64,000 nt of DNA. It comes from JAENWD01 sp963837165. Its GTDB lineage: Bacteria > Acidobacteriota > Vicinamibacteria > Vicinamibacterales > JAENWD01. The notes beneath the pieces are model-generated. The model saw only the letters and a list, made by a program, of their open reading frames with translations, did no database searches and was not told the origin of the DNA. The first letter of the stretch is position 1. Each line of letters begins with the position of its first letter. A program made the position numbers and the translations under genes. The stretch covers positions 1 to 64,000 of the forward strand of contig CAWIMD010000010.1 in assembly GCA_963837165.1 (NCBI GenBank), written 5' to 3'. Below are positions 10,081-19,976 of the stretch, piece after piece.

Positions 10081-13000
10081 ATGCGCCTCATCGACGACGA
10101 CCTCCGCCTCTCCCCCTCCGACCTCTCGAACCACCTCGCCTGCGCGCACCTGACGACGCTGAACCTGGCCGTGGCGCGGGGCGAACTGCGCCCGCCGGCG
10201 GTGGACGATCATGTCGTCGAGGTGCTTCGCGCGCGTGGTGACGAGCACGAGCGCGCGTACGTCGCGGCTCTTCGCGCGCGCGGCCGCGAAGTGCTCGATC
10301 TGTCCGGCGACAAGTTCTCGGACGCGGCCTTCGAGAAGACCCGGGCCGCCATGCACCTCGGCGCCGAGGTCATCGTCCAGGCGGCCCTGAGCGACTGTGC
10401 ATGGGCCGGCTATGCCGACATCCTGATCCGGACGCCGACGCCGAGCGCGCTGGGCGGCTGGTCCTACGAAGCGGTGGACACGAAGCTGGCGCAGGAAACC
10501 CGCGGCGGCACCATCCTCCAGCTCTGCGCGTACTCGGACATGGTCGCGAAAATTCAGGGGCTGGCGCCCGCGCACTTCCACGTCGTGACGCCGGGCGAGC
10601 CCTTCGTCGAACAGACATACAGGTTCGATGAGTACGTGGCGTATTACCGGCTGGTGCGGGGGAGGTTGGAGGAGGCGGTTGGGTCCCACGGACATGGCCG
10701 TCGGCCCTGCGAAAGCGCCGCCACCTACCCGGAGCCGGTCGGCCACTGCGACATCTGCCGGTGGCAATACCCATGCGCGATGCGGCGGCGAGACGATGAC
10801 CACCTGAGCCTGGTCGCCGGCATCCGCCGCGGCCAGCGCGACGAGCTGGTGCGGCACGACGTGCGGACGCTGACCGCGCTCGCGGAACTGCCGCTTCCGC
10901 TCCCCTTCAAGCCGGAGCGCGGCTCGCGCGAAGCGATGACCCGTGTCCGCGACCAGGCGCGGATTCAGCTGCTCGGCCGGACCACTGGCAGTCCGCAGCA
11001 CGAGATGCTCCCGCTGGAAGAAGGACTCGGCCTGTTCCGGCTCCCCGCGCCCTCGGCCGGCGACATCTTCCTGGACCTCGAAGGGGACCCATTCGCCGGC
11101 AGCGACGGCCTCGAATACCTCTTTGGCTGGACGGTCCGCGAGGCCGATGGCCGCTGGACGTATCACGAGCGCTGGGGGCTGGACGCCGGGCACGAGATGC
11201 GCGTCTTCGAGGAATTCATCGCATTCGCGACGGCCCGCCTCGGCGATCATCCGGACCTGCACATCTACCACTACGCGCCCTACGAGCCGTCCGCCCTGAA
11301 GCGGTTGATGGGCAGGTACGGCGTCTGCGGGGAACAGCTCGATCGGCTGCTGCGCGGCGAGGTGCTCGTCGATCTGCACGCCGTCACCCGCCAGGCGCTC
11401 CGGGCGAGCGTCGAGCGCTACTCGATCAAGAAGCTCGAGCCGTTCTACGCCTTCACGCGCGAGACGCCGCTGGATCGCGCATCCCAGACCCTCCGGCAAA
11501 TCGAGTACCTCCTCGAGACGAAACAGCCGGTCCCCGAGACCGGGGATCTACGCGGCACGGTGGCGTCGTACAACCGCGACGACTGCCTCTCGGCGGCCGG
11601 ACTCCGTAACTGGCTCGAGTCCCTGCGGGCAGGGCTCGTGGCCGGCGGCACTGAGATTCCAAGGCCATCGCCAAAGCCCCCCGAGGCGAACGAGAAGCTG
11701 ACCGAGCGTGACGCGCGCTTCGGCGCGCTCGCCGAACGGCTCCTGGCCGGTGTCCCGGTCGATCGAGCGGCGCGCAGCCCGGAACAACACGCGAGCTGGC
11801 TGCTGGCCCAGCTCCTCGGATTTCACCGGCTCGAGGACAAGGCGGTCTGGTGGGAGTTCTACCGCCTGACCGACCTGGACGACGAGGCGCTGCGCGACGA
11901 GAAGGAGGCGCTCGTCGGCCTCGAGTTCGTGGAGGAGGTGCGCGCGACGAAGAGGACGGTCGTGAACCGCTACCGTTTCCCGCCGCAGGAGGCGGACATC
12001 ACCGAAGACGCCGAGGCGCTCACCTCGGCGAATCACAAGATCGGCACGGTCGCCGCCTTCGACCGCGACGCCAGGACCGTGGACATCAAGCACCTGGCCA
12101 AGACGTGCGATGAGCGCCCGACAGGAATCCTGACCCGCAGGATCTTCGGCACCGACGTCCTCGCCGATGCGCTGTACCGCCTGGCGGAATGGGTCGCCGC
12201 CAACGGCGTGCACGGGCCGGGCGACCTTCGTGCAGCCCGCCGCCTGCTCCTCGGAGAGCGCCCCGTGACGTCCAGCGGCAGCCCCTGGCAGATCGACGGC
12301 GAGGACGACCTGGCTCGCGCCACGCGTCTGGCGGCGACGCTGGACGAGAGCACGCTCGCCATTCAGGGCCCGCCGGGCTCGGGCAAGACCTACACCGGCG
12401 CGCACATCATCTGCGAGCTGGTGAGGGCCGGCAAGACCGTCGGCGTCTGTGCGACCGGTCACAAGGTCATCCGGCACCAGATTGCGAAGACGCTCGAGGT
12501 CGCATCGACGCTCGGGCTCACGGTCCGGTGCGCCCACAAACCCGGCGAACCGGCGGAAGTTCCCGATGGCATCCGGGACCTGGACTCGAACGCCGACGTC
12601 GAAGCGGTCCTCGCCGGGCGCGAAGCCGACGTCCTCGGCGGCACGGCGTGGCTCTGGGCCCGCCCCGAGTTCGCGAACACGCTCGACGTCCTCGTCATCG
12701 ACGAGGCCGGACAGATGTCGCTCGCCAACGTGCTGGCCGTGTCGCAAGCCGCGCGCAGCCTGGTGCTGCTCGGCGATCCGCAGCAGCTCGAGCAGCCGCT
12801 CAAGGCCTCGCATCCGGATGGGAGCGCCGCGTCCGTCCTGCAGCACGTGCTCCAGGAGCACGAGACGATGCCGCCGGAGCAGGGGCTCTTCATGGGCGAC
12901 ACGTGGCGGCTCGCGCCGGCCATTTGCGCTTTCACGTCGGAGTCGTTCTACGAGTCGCGACTCCATCCCCGTCCGGAAGTTTCGCAACAGGTCCTCCGCA

Positions 13001-13506
13001 ACACCGGCCGCCCGTCGGGCGCGGGGTTGTGGTACCTGCCCGTCGAGCACGACGGGAACCAGAACTGGGCTCCGGAGGAAGTGGAGGTCGTCGTCGGACT
13101 CGTGGCACGGCTCACAGAGTCGGGAGTCACCTGGATCGACCAGCACGGCATCGAGAAGCCGCTGACCCTCGACGACGTCCTCATCGTCGCGCCCTACAAC
13201 GCGCAGGTGTACGCACTCGCCGACCGAATTCCAGGCGCGCGGGTTGGCACGGTGGACCGCTTCCAGGGCCAGGAAGCGGCGATCGTGATCTGCTCGATGG
13301 CGACATCGACCGCCGAAGACGCGCCGCGCGGGATGGGATTCCTCTACAGCCGCAACCGGCTGAACGTCGCCACGTCACGTGCACGGTGCGCGGTGATTGT
13401 CGTCTCGAGCCCGGCGCTGTTCACCCCCGGTTGCCAGACGCCCGGGCAGATGAAGCTGGCCAACGCCTGGTGCCGGTATGGGGAGATGGCGACAGCGCTG
13501 CCATAA
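10081..13506 (+). CDS. TM0106-family RecB-like nuclease fused to SF1 DNA helicase
   Basis: An intact 1141-residue protein that probably cuts and unwinds DNA during repair or defence. The N-terminal RecB-type nuclease shows AGYADILIR and YEAVDTKLA (about residues 106-132), giving the D...DxK pattern, followed by a cysteine cluster CDICRWQYPC (about 222-231) that may bind an Fe-S cluster or zinc. An RNase H-like segment begins IFLDLEGDPF near residue 330. The C-terminal Dna2/Upf1-like helicase has GPPGSGKTY near 764, VIDEAGQMS near 874, LLGDPQQLEQP near 899, and VGTVDRFQGQEA then NRLNVATSRAR near the end. The frame is open from 10015, but ATG 10081 (MRLIDDDLRLSPSDLS) matches the family start. 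It is the first unbroken large gene in the window. Confidence 0.9.
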   Translation: MRLIDDDLRLSPSDLSNHLACAHLTTLNLAVARGELRPPAVDDHVVEVLRARGDEHERAYVAALRARGREVLDLSGDKFSDAAFEKTRAAMHLGAEVIVQAALSDCAWAGYADILIRTPTPSALGGWSYEAVDTKLAQETRGGTILQLCAYSDMVAKIQGLAPAHFHVVTPGEPFVEQTYRFDEYVAYYRLVRGRLEEAVGSHGHGRRPCESAATYPEPVGHCDICRWQYPCAMRRRDDDHLSLVAGIRRGQRDELVRHDVRTLTALAELPLPLPFKPERGSREAMTRVRDQARIQLLGRTTGSPQHEMLPLEEGLGLFRLPAPSAGDIFLDLEGDPFAGSDGLEYLFGWTVREADGRWTYHERWGLDAGHEMRVFEEFIAFATARLGDHPDLHIYHYAPYEPSALKRLMGRYGVCGEQLDRLLRGEVLVDLHAVTRQALRASVERYSIKKLEPFYAFTRETPLDRASQTLRQIEYLLETKQPVPETGDLRGTVASYNRDDCLSAAGLRNWLESLRAGLVAGGTEIPRPSPKPPEANEKLTERDARFGALAERLLAGVPVDRAARSPEQHASWLLAQLLGFHRLEDKAVWWEFYRLTDLDDEALRDEKEALVGLEFVEEVRATKRTVVNRYRFPPQEADITEDAEALTSANHKIGTVAAFDRDARTVDIKHLAKTCDERPTGILTRRIFGTDVLADALYRLAEWVAANGVHGPGDLRAARRLLLGERPVTSSGSPWQIDGEDDLARATRLAATLDESTLAIQGPPGSGKTYTGAHIICELVRAGKTVGVCATGHKVIRHQIAKTLEVASTLGLTVRCAHKPGEPAEVPDGIRDLDSNADVEAVLAGREADVLGGTAWLWARPEFANTLDVLVIDEAGQMSLANVLAVSQAARSLVLLGDPQQLEQPLKASHPDGSAASVLQHVLQEHETMPPEQGLFMGDTWRLAPAICAFTSESFYESRLHPRPEVSQQVLRNTGRPSGAGLWYLPVEHDGNQNWAPEEVEVVVGLVARLTESGVTWIDQHGIEKPLTLDDVLIVAPYNAQVYALADRIPGARVGTVDRFQGQEAAIVICSMATSTAEDAPRGMGFLYSRNRLNVATSRARCAVIVVSSPALFTPGCQTPGQMKLANAWCRYGEMATALP

Positions 13507-13634
13507 TCACGAAGAAGCGCGACGGAGAACGGCACGTGGTAGTCGCAATCCTCGCCGCCGATCCGAGCGTCGAGCTGCTCCGCGGAGTGGGCACGCAGCT
13601 CCAATGCCGGCGCTCCCACCTGATGGCGGACGGC

Positions 13635-13640
13635 TACAAT
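13635..13640 (+). promoter_or_regulatory. Candidate -10 hexamer for a leaderless transcript
   Basis: TACAAT ends 9 bases before the ATG at 13650, and there is no ribosome-binding sequence between. Transcription starting 6-7 bases downstream would leave almost no leader. No convincing -35 was seen. Confidence 0.4.
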
Positions 13641-13649
13641 GGCGTACTC

Positions 13650-16600
13650 ATGTCCCGGTCACTGGTCGCCGTGTCCCTGGCGCTGCTGGGGATTGGCGCC
13701 GCCTGCTCGTCGAAGTCCGAACCGGTCGTCTCGCCGCAGACGTACAAGGAGGCCGTCACCGCCTTCTACACGGGCCTGTCGGCGATGCAGACGACGCAGG
13801 AGGTCCTGGCGCGCCAGAACTTCGACCGGGTGACGACGCTCGTGCCGCAGGAGCCGGCCGGCTGGGCGGACCTCGGGCTGCTGCTGCTGCGGCAGCAGGA
13901 GATCGACCAGGGCGCCGAGCGGATCGCGCGCGCCGCGGCGCTTGCGCCCGAGAGCGGCGACATCCAGCGCCTGCAGGCGCTTGCCGAGAGCCGGCGCGGC
14001 AACCTGGCCGAGGCCGTCCGTCATTGGCAGCGCGCGATCGAGCTCGACCCGACGGATTACGAGGCCGCATACGCGCTCGCGCTCGACACCGAGCGGCAGG
14101 GCGGCCCCGCGAGCGACGAAGCCGCCGAGCGCATCCTCGGCCGGCTCCTCTCGACGCACGAGAACCTCGCCGCGCGCCTGGAGTACATCCGCATTGCGGC
14201 CAAGCGCGGCGATCAGGCGGCGCTCACCTCGGCGCTCGCGCCGCTGGCCGAGGCCTCGAAGGCGTGGTCGCCCGAGGCGCAGGAGCAGCTGAAGCAGCTG
14301 CGCGATACGGCGGCCGCGAACCCGAAGGCGGCGGCCACGCGCGTCGCGTTCCTCAAGAACTTCCTCCTGCGCGAGACCGCGTACCGCCTCGCGCTTGCCG
14401 AGCTCAGCACGCCGCGCGAGGAAGTCGGCCGGCCGCTCACGCGCTTCCTGCGCCTGAAGAATCCCGAACCGCAGCCGGCGGCTCCGGACACGACGCTCGC
14501 GTTTGCCGTCGCGCCAGTCGAGGGCGCATCGCCGGTTCAGTGGGTCGGCGCCGTCTGGCTCACCGGCGAAGGTGATCCGGTCATCGCCTCGGCGGGGGTG
14601 GACGGCGTGCGCGTCTCGTCGCTGCCCGCGCCGATTGCCTGTCCGGCGGTGGCCGGCAACGGCGCGCTGTCGCCCGACGCGGTGGCGTCGGCCGACCTCG
14701 ACTACGACTTCCGCACCGATCTCGCCGTCGCCGGACCCGGCGGCGTCTGCCTGCTGCGCCAGACCAACGACGGCCGGTTCACCGACGTCACGCGCGCGGC
14801 AACGCTACCGGCCGCGGTGCTCCACGGTCCGGCCTACGGCATCTGGCCCGCGGACGTGGACACCGACGGGGATCTCGATCTCGTGCTCGCGCCGCGGGAC
14901 GGGTCGCCGACGGTACTCCGCAACAACGGCGACGGCACGTTCACCGTCCGCGACCTGTTCGCCGGCGTCTCTCGTGCACGCGCATTCGCCTGGGCCGACC
15001 TCGATGGCGAAGGCGTCCCCGACGCTGCGCTCGTGGACGAAGCAGGCGCTGTCCACGTGTTCCTGAACCAGCGCGGCGGGATCCTGCGCGAGGAGCGCGT
15101 CCCGCCGCCGAACGGCCAGGCCGTGGCGCTCGCGGCCGCAGACGATGACGGCGACGGCGTGTTCGACCTGCTCGTGTTGACGCGCGAGGGCGCGATCGCG
15201 CGGCTGTCGCGCACGGCGCCTGGCGGTTGGAAGGCATCCGCCACTACGCACATCGATCGGCCGGCGGGACTCGCCTCCGGCGCGGCGCGCCTGCTGGCCG
15301 CCGATCTCGACAACAACGGCGCCGCGGATCTCGTGGTCTCCGGCCCGGCGTCCGCGCGCGTGCTGCTCGCCGGTCCCGGGCATTCGTGGACGCCTGCCGC
15401 CCCGGCGCTCGACCTCGGCGTCCAGGCCGCGGCCGATCTCGACGGCGACGGGCGCCTCGATCTCGTCGGGCGCGCTGCCGACGGTCGCCTCGTTCGGGCG
15501 TCCAGTCGCGGCACGAAGCCGTATCACTGGCAGGTCTTCCGCACGCGCGCGACGACGGTGACCGGCGACCAGCGGATCAACTCGTTCGGCATCGGCGGCG
15601 AGATCGAGATGCGCTCCGGCGTCCACACGCAGAAGCAGGTGATCGACGCGCCCGTCGTCCATTTCGGCCTGGGCGACGCGGTCGGCGCGGAGGTCGTCCG
15701 CATCACGTGGCCCAACGGCGCGCTGCAATCCGAGTTCGACACGAAGGCCGACCAGACCGTGAAGGCCACGCAGCGGCTCAAGGGATCGTGCCCGTGGCTG
15801 TTTGCCTGGAACGGGCGCGAGATGGCGTGGGTCACCGACCTGCTGTGGCGCTCGCCGCTGGGGCTCCGCATCAACGCGCAGGCGACGGCGAACGTGGCGA
15901 TGACCGAGGACTGGGTGAAGCTCGCCGGCAGCCAGCTCGCGCCGCGTGACGGCACCTACGATCTGCGGATCACCGCGGAGCTCTGGGAGGCGCACTTCTT
16001 CGATCTCGTCTCGCTGATGGCCGTCGATCACCCCGAGGGCACCGAGGTGTTCGTGGACGAACGATTCGCCGTGCCCCCGCCGGTGCCCCAGGTCATCGTG
16101 ACGGGGTCCGTGGCGCCGTTTGCCTCGGTGCGCGACGACCTGGGCGGCGACGTCTCGGGGTCGGCGCGCACGAGGGACGACCGCTACCTCGACTTCGCGG
16201 GACGCGGGCGCTACCAGGGCATCACGCGCCCGCACGTCGTCGAGATGGAGCTGCCCGAAACGGCGCCGCGGTCCGGGCCGCTGTGGCTCGTCGGCCAGGG
16301 CTGGATCCACCCGACCGACAGCTCGATCAACGTCGCGATCTCGCAGGGCGCGCACCCCGCGCCCGAGGGGCTGTCGCTGCAGGTGGCCGATGAACACGGG
16401 CATTTCCGGCAGGTTCGGGCCGGGCTCGGATTCCCCGCGGGCAAGGACAAGACGGTTATGATCGACCTGACGGGCCTGTTCGGGGCCGCGGGCCCGCGGC
16501 GGCTCCGCCTCTCCACCAATCTGGAGATCTACTGGGATCGCCTGGGCTGGGCCCGGGGCCGGCCGGACGTCCGGATCGCCACCCGCCGGCTGCCGCTTGC

Positions 16601-17096
16601 CGGCGCCGAGCTGCGCTACCGGGGCTATTCGGAGACAGAGCAGGCCAACGCCAGTGTGCCCGAGCGCCCGCGCTACGTGCTGGCGGGCACCGGTCAGCGC
16701 TGGCGCGACCTCGAGGGCTACTACACGCGATTCGGCGAGGTCGGCGAGTTGCTGCAGCGCACCGACGACAGGTACGTGATCATGAATGCCGGCGACGAGC
16801 TGCGCGTGCAGTTCCCGGCCGGGCCGCCGCCGGCTGCGGGCCTCGTTCGCGACTTCGTCCTGATCTCCGACGGCTGGGAGAAGGACGGCGACTTCAACAC
16901 GGGCTTCTCCCGGACGGTGCTGCCGCTGCCCTCGCACGCGAACGCCCGCTACGACGAGCCGCCGGGGCGCCTGGAAGACGATCCCGTGTATCGGGCGCAT
17001 CCGGATGACTTCGCCCGCTACCACACGCGGTACGTCACGCCCGACGCTCTGCGCGAGGCATTGATCGTGCCGCCGGGGATGAAGCACACGCCATGA
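13650..17096 (+). CDS. TPR / FG-GAP / ASPIC-UnbV lipoprotein
   Basis: A 1148-residue exported protein. The N-terminus MSRSLVAVSLALLGIGAAC is a lipoprotein signal with lipobox IGAAC. TPR-like helical repeats cover about residues 35-240. FG-GAP/VCBS-type beta-propeller repeats follow, seen as DLDYDFRTDL, DVDTDGDLDLV, DADDDGDGVFDL-type, DLDNNGAADLV and DLDGDGRLDLV calcium-binding loops (about 340-620). An ASPIC/UnbV domain is marked by HFGLGDAVGAEVVRITWPNG (about 670-690). The last ~400 residues are beta-rich and unassigned. The start was chosen because the signal peptide begins exactly there. The stop overlaps the next start (ATGA at 17093), so it is operonic with the next two genes. Family members are common in Acidobacteriota, but the role is unknown. 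Confidence 0.88.
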   Translation: MSRSLVAVSLALLGIGAACSSKSEPVVSPQTYKEAVTAFYTGLSAMQTTQEVLARQNFDRVTTLVPQEPAGWADLGLLLLRQQEIDQGAERIARAAALAPESGDIQRLQALAESRRGNLAEAVRHWQRAIELDPTDYEAAYALALDTERQGGPASDEAAERILGRLLSTHENLAARLEYIRIAAKRGDQAALTSALAPLAEASKAWSPEAQEQLKQLRDTAAANPKAAATRVAFLKNFLLRETAYRLALAELSTPREEVGRPLTRFLRLKNPEPQPAAPDTTLAFAVAPVEGASPVQWVGAVWLTGEGDPVIASAGVDGVRVSSLPAPIACPAVAGNGALSPDAVASADLDYDFRTDLAVAGPGGVCLLRQTNDGRFTDVTRAATLPAAVLHGPAYGIWPADVDTDGDLDLVLAPRDGSPTVLRNNGDGTFTVRDLFAGVSRARAFAWADLDGEGVPDAALVDEAGAVHVFLNQRGGILREERVPPPNGQAVALAAADDDGDGVFDLLVLTREGAIARLSRTAPGGWKASATTHIDRPAGLASGAARLLAADLDNNGAADLVVSGPASARVLLAGPGHSWTPAAPALDLGVQAAADLDGDGRLDLVGRAADGRLVRASSRGTKPYHWQVFRTRATTVTGDQRINSFGIGGEIEMRSGVHTQKQVIDAPVVHFGLGDAVGAEVVRITWPNGALQSEFDTKADQTVKATQRLKGSCPWLFAWNGREMAWVTDLLWRSPLGLRINAQATANVAMTEDWVKLAGSQLAPRDGTYDLRITAELWEAHFFDLVSLMAVDHPEGTEVFVDERFAVPPPVPQVIVTGSVAPFASVRDDLGGDVSGSARTRDDRYLDFAGRGRYQGITRPHVVEMELPETAPRSGPLWLVGQGWIHPTDSSINVAISQGAHPAPEGLSLQVADEHGHFRQVRAGLGFPAGKDKTVMIDLTGLFGAAGPRRLRLSTNLEIYWDRLGWARGRPDVRIATRRLPLAGAELRYRGYSETEQANASVPERPRYVLAGTGQRWRDLEGYYTRFGEVGELLQRTDDRYVIMNAGDELRVQFPAGPPPAAGLVRDFVLISDGWEKDGDFNTGFSRTVLPLPSHANARYDEPPGRLEDDPVYRAHPDDFARYHTRYVTPDALREALIVPPGMKHTP

Positions 17097-18901
17097 AAAC
17101 AGGCGCCAGGATCGTGCTCGTTGTCGTGTTCGCCGGGCTGCTGATGACGCCCTGGCTGATCCGCCGGTTCGGAGGCCAGGGGGCCGCGCCGGCGGCCGGC
17201 GTCAACGCGCTCGCGCAGTACGGCTTCAAGCTGACCGAGTCTTCCAAGGCCGCCGGCCTCGACTTCGTCCACCACGGGCCGACGCTCGACCCCAAGCTCG
17301 CGCACATCATGCCGGAGGTGGCGTCGATGGGCGCCGCCGTGTCGGTGGTGGACTTCGACCGGGACGGCCGGCCCGACATCTACGTCACCGACAGCAAGGA
17401 AGGCTCGACCAACCGGATGTTCCGCAACCGGGGCGACGGCACCTTCGAGGACATCGCCGAACGGCTCGGCATCGCGGACGTGAACCAGCACGAGACCGGC
17501 GTGTCGATGGGCGCCGTCTGGGGCGACTACGACAACGACGGCTTCGACGACCTGTTCCTGTACCGCTGGGGGAAGCAGGATCTCTTCCACAACGACGGCG
17601 GCGCGCACTTCACGCGCGTGAGCGACGGCGTCGGCCTGCCCGCCTGGGCCAACGTGAACACCGCCGTGTGGCTCGACTACGATCGCGACGGGCGGCTGGA
17701 CCTGTTCGTCGGCGGCTACTATCCCGAGTCGGTGAACCTGTGGAAGCTCACGAGCACGAAGATGATGCCCGAGAGCTTCGAGTACGCGGACAACGGCGGC
17801 CGCAAGTACCTGTTCCACAACCTGGGCGGCGGGAGATTCGAGGAGGTCAGCGCGAAGGTCGGCATCTCGTCCCGGCGGTGGGCGCTCGCGGCGGTCGCGG
17901 CGGACCTCCGTGGCACGGGTTACCCGGATCTCTTCATCGCCAACGACTACGGCGTGTCGGAGCTGTTCCTCAACGAGGGCGGCCGCTTCCGCGAGGTGGG
18001 TCGTGAGGCCGGCGTGGGCTTCGCGCCCAAGAGCGGCATGAACGCGACGGTCGGCGACGTCTTCAACCAGGGCCGCTTCTCCATCTACGTCTCGAACATC
18101 TCCGAGGAAGGCATCCTGCTCCAGGGCAACAACCTCTGGGTGCCCTCGGCGCCGGGCAAGGACGGCATCCCGCGCTACGAGAACATGGCGCGCGCGCTCG
18201 GAATCGAGCTGGGCGGCTGGAGCTTCGGCGCGCAGTTCGCCGATCTCAACAACGACGGCTTCCTCGACCTGTATCTCGTCAACGGGTACGTCTCGGCGTC
18301 GCCGCGCGAGAGCTACTGGTACGACTTCTCGAAGGTCGCCGGCGGCCACGAGGTCGTCATCTCGGACGCGAAGAACTGGCCGGCCATCGGGAACCGCAGC
18401 CTTGGCGGCTACCAGCAGAAGAAGCTCTGGCTGAGCGACGGGGCGGGCCGCTTCCTGGACGTCTCGCAGATCGTCGGCGCCACGGACCGCTACGACGGCC
18501 GCGCGGTGGCGCTCGGCGATTTCTCCAACCGCGGCATGCTCGACGTCGTCGTCGCGAACCAGCGGGGGCCGCTCGTCTTCTACCGTAACCAGGTGGCGCC
18601 CGATCGCCACTGGATCGCGTTCGATCTCGAAGGCGGGTGCCGGCCCGACGCCGGCGGCACGGGATGCTCGAACCGCAGCGCCATCGGCGCCGAGGTCACC
18701 GTCACGTGGAACGGTCAGGAGCAGGTGCAGGAGGTGCTGGGCGGCTCCGGCTTCTGCTCGCAGAACGACCACCGGCTGCACTTCGGTCTCGGCACGGCGG
18801 CCACGGTGGACAAGGCGGTGATCCGCTGGCCGTCCGGCAAGACGCAGGAGCTGACGAAGCCCCAGCCGAACCGCGCGTACAAGATCGAGGAGCCCGCGTG
18901 A
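17093..18901 (+). CDS. CRTAC1/ASPIC-UnbV family FG-GAP protein
   Basis: A 602-residue exported or membrane-anchored beta-propeller protein. An N-terminal hydrophobic segment (ARIVLVVVFAGLLMTPWLI) acts as signal or anchor. FG-GAP loops recur as DFDRDGRPDIYV, DYDNDGFDDLF, DYDRDGRLDLF and DLNNDGFLDLY, expected to bind calcium. The C-terminal ASPIC/UnbV domain is marked by HFGLGTAATVDKAVIRWPSG. It overlaps both neighbours by four bases, so the three proteins are probably made together. Two cysteines in GGCRPDAGGTGC and one in GSGFCSQ near the end could form disulfides. The cellular role is not established for this family in bacteria. Confidence 0.88.
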   Translation: MKTGARIVLVVVFAGLLMTPWLIRRFGGQGAAPAAGVNALAQYGFKLTESSKAAGLDFVHHGPTLDPKLAHIMPEVASMGAAVSVVDFDRDGRPDIYVTDSKEGSTNRMFRNRGDGTFEDIAERLGIADVNQHETGVSMGAVWGDYDNDGFDDLFLYRWGKQDLFHNDGGAHFTRVSDGVGLPAWANVNTAVWLDYDRDGRLDLFVGGYYPESVNLWKLTSTKMMPESFEYADNGGRKYLFHNLGGGRFEEVSAKVGISSRRWALAAVAADLRGTGYPDLFIANDYGVSELFLNEGGRFREVGREAGVGFAPKSGMNATVGDVFNQGRFSIYVSNISEEGILLQGNNLWVPSAPGKDGIPRYENMARALGIELGGWSFGAQFADLNNDGFLDLYLVNGYVSASPRESYWYDFSKVAGGHEVVISDAKNWPAIGNRSLGGYQQKKLWLSDGAGRFLDVSQIVGATDRYDGRAVALGDFSNRGMLDVVVANQRGPLVFYRNQVAPDRHWIAFDLEGGCRPDAGGTGCSNRSAIGAEVTVTWNGQEQVQEVLGGSGFCSQNDHRLHFGLGTAATVDKAVIRWPSGKTQELTKPQPNRAYKIEEPA

Positions 18902-19761
18902 CCGACGTCGTCACCGACAGCGCGCGCGAGGCGCCGAAAGCGCGCCGGCCTTTCCGCGTCGATCCGCGCTACTTCGCGCCGCTGCTCATCACGACGGTGC
19001 TCGTTGCCGGGCAGCTCAGCTTCGGCTTCCTCGAGAGCTGGTCGCGCACGTTCCTCGCGATTGCCGCTGCCATCGCCACGGAGCTCATGGTGGTCCGGGC
19101 GCTGTACGGGCGGTGGCCGCACCTGGCGAGCGCGTACGTCTCGGGGATCAGCGTCGGCATCCTCGTGCGGTCGCCCGCCTTCTGGCCCTATGCGTTGTGC
19201 TCGGCCATCTCGATCACGTCGAAGTACGTCTTCCGCATCAAGGGCCGGCACCTCTGGAACCCGACCAACTTCGGCGTCGTGGCGATGCTCGTGCTCGCGG
19301 CCGATTCAGTGGCCGGCCTCAGCATCCAGTGGGGCAACAACCTGCTGCCGATGGTGCTGGTCTGGATCTTCGGCACGTTCATCCTGTGGCAGGTGGGCCG
19401 GCTGCACATCACGCTGACCTACCTGGCGTCGTTCCTGCTCCTGGCGTGGCTGCGCTCGGCGCTGGTCGGGCAGCCGCTGCTGGGCGAGATCTCGCCGGTC
19501 ACGGGTCCGATGTACCAGCTGTTCATGTTCTTCATGATCACCGACCCGAAGACGACGGTCAGCTCGAAGCGCGGCCAGATCGTGGTGACGATCCTGATCG
19601 CGATCCTCGAGGCGGTGTTCCGGCTGATGCAGTTCGTCTACGCGCCGTTCTACGCGCTGTTCATCATCGGGCCGATTGCGAACCTGATCGACATCGCGCG
19701 CGCGGGCAAGCCGGCCGCGGTTGCTCCGCGAGCGGTTCGCGCGGGTGTCAGGGCCTCATAG
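18898..19761 (+). CDS. RnfD/NqrB-like membrane protein
   Basis: A 287-residue integral membrane protein starting at GTG 18898, which overlaps the previous stop (GTGA). About eight hydrophobic segments are visible. Motifs such as LWNPTNFGVVAMLVLAA and PMYQLFMFFMITDPKT resemble the RnfD/NqrB family, which holds covalent FMN in Na+/H+-pumping redox complexes. No other Rnf or Nqr subunit is present here, and its partners are two ASPIC/UnbV proteins. A stand-alone membrane flavoprotein passing electrons to or from the exported propeller proteins is one possibility, offered as inference. The exact flavin-threonine is not certain from inspection. Confidence 0.8.
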   Translation: MTDVVTDSAREAPKARRPFRVDPRYFAPLLITTVLVAGQLSFGFLESWSRTFLAIAAAIATELMVVRALYGRWPHLASAYVSGISVGILVRSPAFWPYALCSAISITSKYVFRIKGRHLWNPTNFGVVAMLVLAADSVAGLSIQWGNNLLPMVLVWIFGTFILWQVGRLHITLTYLASFLLLAWLRSALVGQPLLGEISPVTGPMYQLFMFFMITDPKTTVSSKRGQIVVTILIAILEAVFRLMQFVYAPFYALFIIGPIANLIDIARAGKPAAVAPRAVRAGVRAS

Positions 19762-19964
19762 CAGCATCCAGGCCACATGCCACCAGCCCTGATCGGTCAC
19801 ATAGTGGCCTTGCGGCAGGATACGGTGGACACGCCGACCAAGCTCACCACAACCTTCCGGGGATCCAGGCGATCCGGGGGAGCACGTGCCTGGCGCTGCA
19901 GCCGCCGCATCTCGTCGGGCGCGCCGCCAGGCTGTCGCCGGCGGGCGCCGGTGGAAACTTCCGC

Positions 19965-19970
19965 TAGAAT
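19965..19970 (+). promoter_or_regulatory. Candidate -10 hexamer for a leaderless transcript
   Basis: TAGAAT ends 6 bases before the GTG at 19977, with no ribosome-binding sequence. This is the same arrangement as at 41381. Confidence 0.45.
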
Positions 19971-19976
19971 ATCGAT

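Noticed and set aside
12189..13649. Long + strand frame running upstream of the TPR lipoprotein start
   Set aside because: It is antisense-like, arginine-rich reading of the nuclease-helicase gene in another frame; the lipoprotein signal peptide begins at 13650.
14805..17087. 760-codon open frame on the - strand
   Set aside because: Arginine/valine-rich shadow of the ASPIC lipoprotein gene, a usual by-product of high GC.
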